The notes beneath the pieces are model-generated. The model was not told the DNA's origin. It made no database searches and saw only the letters and a program-made list of their open reading frames with translations. Below, piece after piece: positions 16,697 to 21,789 of a stretch of DNA of 21,789 nt. Source of the DNA: Chara braunii (Eukaryota; Streptophyta; Charophyceae; Charales; Characeae); contig BFEA01000003.1 of assembly GCA_003427395.1 (NCBI GenBank), forward strand, positions 7,491,331 through 7,513,119. The letters run 5' to 3'. How positions within the stretch are numbered: the stretch's first letter is position 1; each line of letters starts with the position of its first letter. The translations under genes and the position numbers were made by a program.

Positions 16697-19659
16697 ATGA
16701 TGGAAATGGGAGAGAGGATGCCGGCAATGGGAGAGAGGACGGCGGAAATGGGAGAGAGGATGAGAGAAATGGGAGAGAGAATCATGGCGGTGGGGACAGG
16801 GGTTGGGGGCTCGGCAGGGGGCAATGCCTTGGGTTTTGGTGGAACTGGCTGGGCTAGTGGAATGACTGAGGGCCCTCTTGTGGGAGGAGCAGCAGGGGTT
16901 GGGGGTTTGGCAGAGGGCTCTGGCTTGGGTGTTCGTGGAATGGGCTGGGCTGTTGGAATGACTGAGGGCCGTCTTGTGGGAGGAGCAACAGCTGCAGTGA
17001 GGGGCCGAGGCGCAGGGATGGCAGACCCTTTTGCAGGGGGAGTAGGACACCCACTCGTCACGTGTGATAAGCTAGGACAAGGGGGATCACGATCAGGATC
17101 ACATCCTGCTCCTGGAGGAGTTCCAGGCCCTCTTGTGGGAGGAGCAGCGGGGGTTGGGGGCTTGGCAGGGGGCACTGCGTTGGGTTTTGGTGGAACTGGC
17201 TGGCCTGGTGGAACGACTGAGGGCCCTCTTCTGGGAGGAGCAGGAGGGGTTGGGGGCTTGGCAGGGGGCACTGCCTTGGGTGTTGGTGGAAGTGGCTGGG
17301 CTGGAGGTACGACTGAGGGCCCTCTTGTGGGAGGAGCAGCAGCTGCAGCGAGGGGCCGAGGGGCAAGGATGGCAGGAACTTTTGCAGGGGGAGTCAGACA
17401 TCAACTTGTCACGTGCGATAAGCCAGGACAGGCGCGATCACGATCAGGATCACGTCCTGCTCCTGGAGGAGGTCCACGCCCTCTTGTGGGAGGAGCAGCA
17501 GGGGTTGGGGGCTCAACAGGGGTCATTGGCTTAGGTGTTGGTGGAACTGGCTGGGCTGGTGGAACGCCTGAGGGCCCTCTTGTGGGAGGAGTGGCAGGGG
17601 CTCGGGGCTTGGCAGGGGGCGCTGCCTTGGGTGCCGGGGGAACTGGCTGGACTGGAGGAACGACTGAGGGCCCTCTTGTGGGAGGAGCAGCATCTGCAGC
17701 GAGGGGCCGAGGGGCAGGGATGGCAGGAGGTTTTGCAGGGGTAGTAGGGCATCCACCTGTATCGTGTGATAAGCCAGGAGGAGGCGCTGCCTTGGGTTCC
17801 GGGGGAACTGGCTGGACTGGAGGAACGGCTGAGGGCCCTCTTGTGGGAGGAGCAGCATCTGCAGTGAGGGGCCGAGGGGCAGGGATGGCAGGAGGTTTTG
17901 CAGGGGTAGTAGGGCATCCACCTGTATCGTGTGATATGCCAGGACAGGCAGGATTACAATCAGGATCACGTCCTGCTCCTGGAGGAGTTCCAGGCCCTCT
18001 TGTGGGAGGAACGGCAGGGGTTGGGGCCACGGCAGGGAGCACTGCATTGGGTGTCAGTGGAATTGGCTGGGCTGGAGGAACAACTGGGGGCCCTCTTGTG
18101 GGAGCAGCATCAGCTGCAGCTGCTCCGGCAGCAGCAGTAGCCGCCGCAGCAGTCGCAGCAGCGGCAAGAGGTCGAGGACCGGGGATGGCAGGAGGTTTTG
18201 CAGGGGGAGTAGGTCATCCACCTGTCAAGTGTGATAAGCCAGGACAGGCAGGGTCACGATCAGGGTCACGCCCTTCTCTTGGAGGAGTTCCGAGCCCTCT
18301 AGTGGGAGCAACAGCAGGGGTTGGGGTCTCGGCAGGGGGCATTGCCTTGGGTGTTGGTGGAACTGGCTGGGCTGGTGGAATGACTGAGGGCCCTCGTGTG
18401 GGAGGAGCAGCAGCTGCAACTGCTCCTGCAGCAGCAGTGGCAGCAGCAGCAGCAGCGGTAGCAGCACGAGCAAGGGGCCAAGGGGCAGGGATGGCAGCAG
18501 TGGTTGGGGGGCCGGCAGGGGGCACTGCCTTGGGTGTCGGTGGAGGTGACTGGGCTGGTAGAACAACCCAGGACCCTCTTGTGGGAGCAGCAGCAGCTGC
18601 AGCTGCTCCAGCAGCAGCAGTAGCAGCAGGGGCGAGGGGGCAAGGAGCAGGGATGGCAGCAGGGGTGGGGGGCTCGGGAGGGGCCACCGCCTTAGGTGTC
18701 CGTAGAACTGGCTGGGACGGTAGAATGACTGAAGGCCGTCTTGTGGGAGGAGAAGCAGCTGCAGCTGCTCCAGCAGCATCAGTAGCAGCAGCAGCAGCAG
18801 CAGGAGCAGTAGCTGCAGGAGTGAGGGGCCAAGGAGCAGGGGTGGCGGGAGGGGTTGGGGGTTCGGGGGAGGGTGCTGCATTGGGTGTCGGTGGAACTGG
18901 CTTGGCTGGTGGAACGACTGAAGGCCCTCTTGTGGGAGGAGCAGCAGCTCCAGCTGATCCAGCTACAGCAGTAGCAGCAGGAGCAAGGGGCCAAGGAGCA
19001 GGGATGGCAGCAGGGGTTGGGGACTCGGCAGGGGGCACTGCCTTGGGTGTCGGCGGAACTGGCTGGGCTGGTGGAATAACTGAAGGCCCTCCTGTGGGAG
19101 AAGCAGCTGCTGCAGCTACTCCAGCAGTAGCAGTAGCAGCAGGAGCAAGGGACCAAGGAGCAGGGATGGCAGGAGCCTCTGCAGGGGGAGTAGGACATCC
19201 ACCTGTCATGTGTGATAAGCCCGGACAGGCAGGATCACGATCAGGATCACGTCCTTCTCCTGGAGGAGTTCCAGGCCTGGCGCAACGCCAGTTTCAACAG
19301 CAGGCACGGCGTCAGCAACGGGTCCAGCAGCAACAGGCAGCAGGTGGGGCTCCTGTTAGTACCAGCAGTGGTCCGGATTCTGTGGCTCAGCAAAATGGAC
19401 CAGGAGCTGTGGGGCCAGTTCGAGGTCCAGCTCAAGATGATATAAGGGTGGATTTGGGAGAGGTTTACTTCCTCATCATGCATTTCCTGGCTAATGGCCC
19501 TTGCGAGAGAGCTGCTGGGCAATTGTGGAATGAGCTGCTCGAACATAGACTCTTGCCTCGACGGTATCATGCACTTTATTCACGGTCAGGTGAAAGGGAG
19601 AAGCAAGAAGAGGATGATGGCATTTCCTTTCCGCTCAGTTACTCTTCCCTTGCGGACAG
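16697..19659 (+). CDS. PHIP/BRWD-like protein, 5' exon with Gly-rich repeats
   Basis: The frame is open from an ATG 12 bases after a stop to a splice donor GACAG|GTGGGC at 19660 (phase 2, inside an Arg codon). Residues 4-31 are four heptads of the form MGERxxx. Residues about 32-858 are Gly/Ala/Thr-rich with 17 copies of a GPLVGG-type motif; a Gln-rich segment follows (861-885). Residues about 914-987 carry the conserved N-terminus of plant WD40-bromodomain proteins: VDLGEVYFLIMHFL, then GPCERAAGQLWNELLEH, LLPRRYHALYSRSGE and DDGISFPLSYSSLADR. Animal PHIP/BRWD proteins share it (YFLI, GPC, LLPRR) and act as chromatin-associated substrate receptors or histone readers. Family members have about 60-80 residues before this module, so an 880-residue Gly-rich leader is extraordinary. 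The true start could lie downstream in the repeat or in another exon. WD40 and bromodomain exons lie beyond the window or far into the intron. Confidence 0.6.
16706..16789 (+). repeat. 21-bp tandem repeat encoding MGER heptads
   Basis: Four in-frame units encode MGERMPA, MGERTAE, MGERMRE and MGERIMA. Hydrophobic and charged positions alternate with a period of seven, as in short coiled coils. Confidence 0.9.
16790..19275 (+). repeat. Gly/Ala-rich coding minisatellite with higher-order units
   Basis: The basic unit of about 80-100 bases encodes a peptide like GGTALGVGGTGWAGGTTEG, then PLVGG. A longer unit adds RGRGAGMAGGFAGGVGHPP, then VTCDKPGQ, then SRSGSRPAPGG. The CDK landmark occurs at about 17065, 17415, 17770, 17935, 18235 and 19215, so spacing is about 350, 355, 165, 300 and 980 bases. 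GCA/GCT expansions (Ala runs) occupy 18100-19150. The opposite strand reads as a Pro-rich protein, but that frame is cut by stops at 17401 and 18214, whereas the plus frame has none. Confidence 0.85.
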
Positions 19660-19734
19660 GTGGGCTGAAAATCAATATCTTTCCCATTCTGCCAGTCCTC
19701 AATCTAGCTATACGAAATTTTTACGCATGTTATT

Positions 19735-19801
<67 letters not shown>
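19735..19801. repeat. (TG)n microsatellite
   Basis: 67 bases of TG with one interruption (gcgtg), about 75 bases downstream of the splice donor of the long exon. Confidence 0.95.
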
Positions 19802-19999
19802 TAGGGTCCCAGGGGGAAGTGGGGAGGGGGGGTGGGGGATGAATGTGTGCGCTGAATCAAATGCAAACTCCTGCAGAAAATGTTCAACATAGTCATCAGT
19901 TTCTTAGTTACCAACTTACCATAATAAAAAGCATGAAATGTTTGAGATTATGCCCAAACTCCTGCAGAGATGGCACCACCTCTAAGGCCTATGGGAGTG

Positions 20000-20365
20000 T
20001 CAGGCTTGTGATGAATGGGTAGCACCTGCTTTGACCTCAGAAAATGAGTGGGCACAGTGCAGGCTTTGTGCACATAGTCCTTTCTGGACTCGGTATGTTC
20101 CTCTCTGACCGAAATGCCTTGAGGCTGATGCGAAGGTGATGGTGTTGTCATGCTGCATCTTTTTTATCATCATCAACGTTTTCATCAATGATATACTTAC
20201 CGACTGGCTTTGCGAATCCGGTTCATCACCTCTGTGATGGATGGGTAGGCTGAGCTCTGGCCTCAAAAAGGGGTGGGCAGGGTGTGCAGACTTTGTGGAG
20301 ACTTTTCCTTTTCTGATACCTGGGATGTTCCTCCTGGGGGTGTCTGGTAGATGCCGCATTGCAAA
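20000..20365. repeat. Diverged direct duplication, about 230-bp period
   Basis: The segment from tgtgatgaatgggtag (about 20007) to ggtatgttcctc (about 20103) is matched by tgtgatggatgggtag (about 20233) to gggatgttcctc (about 20333), including gtgggca, then ctttgtg, then ctttt between them. Confidence 0.7.
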
Positions 20366-20509
20366 AGAAAAAAAGAAGAAGAGAAAGGAGAATCATCCAC
20401 ACAAGGTCACTCAATTCCTTTGAGAACCAGTGGGTGCGTTGTTAGTTCAGCCTGTTCGTGAATGCTTATGTCAGGTCGGCCTGTTGATGAATGTAGGTAG
20501 ATGGATCTA

Positions 20510-20711
20510 TTAAACCACCAGTATGTCCGAGCCTCATTTTCCAGATGCTGATTTCTGACATGCGACAAAAAAAAAAGAAAGAACTAGGCACGGAATCACA
20601 TCTTTTTGCCTGGCATTGCCAGCTTTTTCAGTTTGGTAGGCTGAGCCCCAAGAAAATGGTATGTTGACCGCTGCACCGGAACAAAATCTGGGAAATGTAT
20701 TGGTGGTTTAA
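20510..20711. mobile_element. TTAAACCACCA-ended MITE, 202 bp
   Basis: The left end ttaaaccaccagta and right end tattggtggtttaa are inverted repeats of 14 bases with one mismatch. They are the same terminal sequence as the element at 9192-9402. The interior is unrelated and contains an A-run at 20564-20573. Confidence 0.75.
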
Positions 20712-21100
20712 ACAGGCATTAGATAGAATGGGGATAGAGGCTCATAGAGCGATGAATGGATGGATAAGGGATGAATGGTTGGAGGTGGATGGACGGGAGA
20801 AGACATCGGGAATCACCGTTGGAGTCTGGTACTGGTTGGGCATTCAGGTCTGGGTTGGGATCTGAGTTCCTGGCTGGGAAGTTCCCTGCACAGAATCGAA
20901 GGTACGCCTTCACGGCCCTTCAGTTCACTCCAGCTCGGGACTGTGTTCTAGGTATTCATACTTACCAGGTTGCAGCTAAAAGTCTGATACATGAACAAGG
21001 CACCTTGGCCATACCAGCAGGCAAGATGTGCCCTTCTCGGACAGTGTGTGTGGCATACTCAGTACCACACGGGCCCAGCAGGGCCCGGCCAGGTAGACTA
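20712..21100. other. No gene seen
   Basis: A weak gatgga-like direct repeat occurs at 20750-20800. One frame across 20771-21148 has no recognisable domain. Confidence 0.35.
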
Positions 21101-21124
21101 AGGGTCCGTAGGTGTAGGGCCTGT

Positions 21125-21258
21125 TTTCGTTTCAGCCTAAAAGCCTGAAAACGAGGGCCTACGGGCCCTGTGTCGTTTCAGCCTGAAAGCCTGAAAACAA
21201 GGGCCTACAGGCCCTGAGTCTTTTCAGCCTGAAACGGAGGGCCATTTTCAGGCCCTCA
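21125..21258. repeat. Hairpin-forming tandem repeat, about 48-bp unit
   Basis: Two full units and one partial unit of the form cgtttcagcctgaaagcctg, then aaaacragggcctac, then gggccctg. Each contains two nested inverted repeats, TTTCAG/CTGAAA and GGGCC/GGCCC. The array ends about 150 bases before a TATA box. Confidence 0.85.
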
Positions 21259-21405
21259 TAAGATCGATCTGCGCTGAAACTTAGGCACCAAACCAGGGTT
21301 TTAGCACAGGCCATTTTGGGCCTGTTTTCAAGACAACCTTTGTTTGAACTTCAACGCCTGGCACGTTTTGGCATTGGCAAGAGCGGCCTCCTGGACGGGC
21401 CAGCA

Positions 21406-21414
21406 CTATATAAG
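21406..21414 (+). promoter_or_regulatory. TATA box
   Basis: cactatataagactgg is a strong TATA context. Transcription would be expected to begin near 21435-21440. A downstream segment ending at a plausible donor, CACAG|GTTAGT at 21713, would make a first exon of about 275 bases. Its only early ATG (21623) opens 13 codons, so the exon would be non-coding. It could also be the promoter of an LTR-type element. Confidence 0.45.
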
Positions 21415-21436
21415 ACTGGCCCGCCCTACAGGCTGC

Positions 21437-21712
21437 AGGGGGTCACGAGGCAGTTCATAGGAACTTCCCAGGCACTTCACGTGCAGAAGGCAGGAGGTAG
21501 TCTTCAGGATTCGGCAGCAGCACTCTGGAGGAGTGCTACAGGAATAGTAGTAGCGTTAGCAGTAGTCTTCAACGCTGGGCGCTAGCAGGAGCTAGAGTAG
21601 CATTGGAGAGAGAGGGAGAGCGATGGTTGGCGGAGGCCAGGGAGACTTAAATGTGGCGCCATAGCTCCAGCTTCGTCTTCAATGTACCTGCAACAGGGTG
21701 CCACCTTCACAG
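21437..21712 (+). other. Possible untranslated first exon
   Basis: Lies between the inferred start site below the TATA box and the donor CACAG|GTTAGT. It holds only very short frames. Both boundaries are inferred. Confidence 0.3.
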
Positions 21713-21723
21713 GTTAGTACCGG

Positions 21724-21726
<3 letters not shown>

Positions 21727-21789
<63 letters not shown>
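21727..21789. repeat. (GA)n microsatellite, runs off the window
   Basis: 63 bases of uninterrupted GA up to the last base, starting 14 bases after the inferred donor. Confidence 0.95.

Larger units (their letters stand above)
19660..21405. other. Presumed first intron or intergenic DNA
   Basis: After the donor at 19660 no continuation of the PHIP/BRWD-like module (family continues YPH, then a Leu/Lys-rich helix) is found on the plus strand up to the window end. The stretch holds a TG repeat, a diverged duplication, a MITE and a hairpin-repeat array, listed separately. Confidence 0.45.

Noticed and set aside
16657-17271. Proline-rich minus-strand ORF (and those at 17401-18042 and 18214-19209)
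   Set aside because: They mirror the Gly-rich plus frame of the same repeat and are separated by stops; the plus frame is uninterrupted and continues into a conserved module. Kept as a finding, not as a gene.
20885-20985. Second exon of the PHIP/BRWD-like gene (acceptor-like tgcacag, donor-like accag|gt)
   Set aside because: The translation does not continue the module expected after the Arg split by the first donor.
1-21789. CRISPR array or bacterial operon structure
   Set aside because: No regularly spaced identical repeats with unique spacers and no run of adjacent genes; the DNA is eukaryotic in character.

Overview
The window looks like gene-poor, repeat-rich nuclear DNA of a streptophyte (green alga of the charophyte grade, or an early land plant). 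Three things point there: an exon encoding the plant-type N-terminus of a PHIP/BRWD-like WD40-bromodomain protein, a fragment of a mitochondrial ccmF gene of plant type, and half of a U6 snRNA with a eukaryotic sequence. Long microsatellites, purine/pyrimidine tracts, short inverted-repeat transposons and good GT splice donors fit a large eukaryotic genome. A Chara-like alga is my first guess, but nothing here proves the genus.

Layout. 1-720: AT/GC-mixed intergenic DNA with CACGTG motifs and a decayed SINE-like repeat. 720-1190: polypurine tract with a TATA-like box. 1191-1880: no gene seen, one GA microsatellite. 1885-1936: 3'-truncated U6 snRNA. 2121-3174: six copies of a repeat, three of which carry a hammerhead-ribozyme core. 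3375-3790: tRNA-derived (SINE-like) pieces. 3876-4009: 24-bp tandem repeat built on a G-box palindrome. 4230-5110: pyrimidine-rich tandem duplications. 5677-5774, 6218-6520, 6897-7311, 9192-9402, 11544-11715 and 20510-20711: short inverted-repeat elements. About 7735-7975: nuclear fragment of mitochondrial ccmF. 12240-13628: a 1.39-kb retroposon on the minus strand with a tRNA-like head, poly(A) tail and 14-bp target-site duplications. 14363-15900: candidate small exons with consensus donors among GC-rich hairpins. 16697-19659: a very long open exon, mostly a Gly/Ala-rich minisatellite, ending in the PHIP/BRWD-like module at a splice donor. 19735-21789: intron or intergenic DNA with a TG repeat, a diverged duplication, a MITE, a hairpin-repeat array, a TATA box with a possible noncoding first exon, and a GA repeat running off the window.

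Only one convincing protein-coding gene is present, and only its 5' part. Most of the remainder is mobile-element debris, much of it polymerase-III or ribozyme related. The most unusual items are the tRNA-headed retroposon with intact target-site duplications, the hammerhead cores inside clustered repeats, and the 900-residue Gly-rich repeat placed in frame ahead of a conserved chromatin-reader N-terminus.
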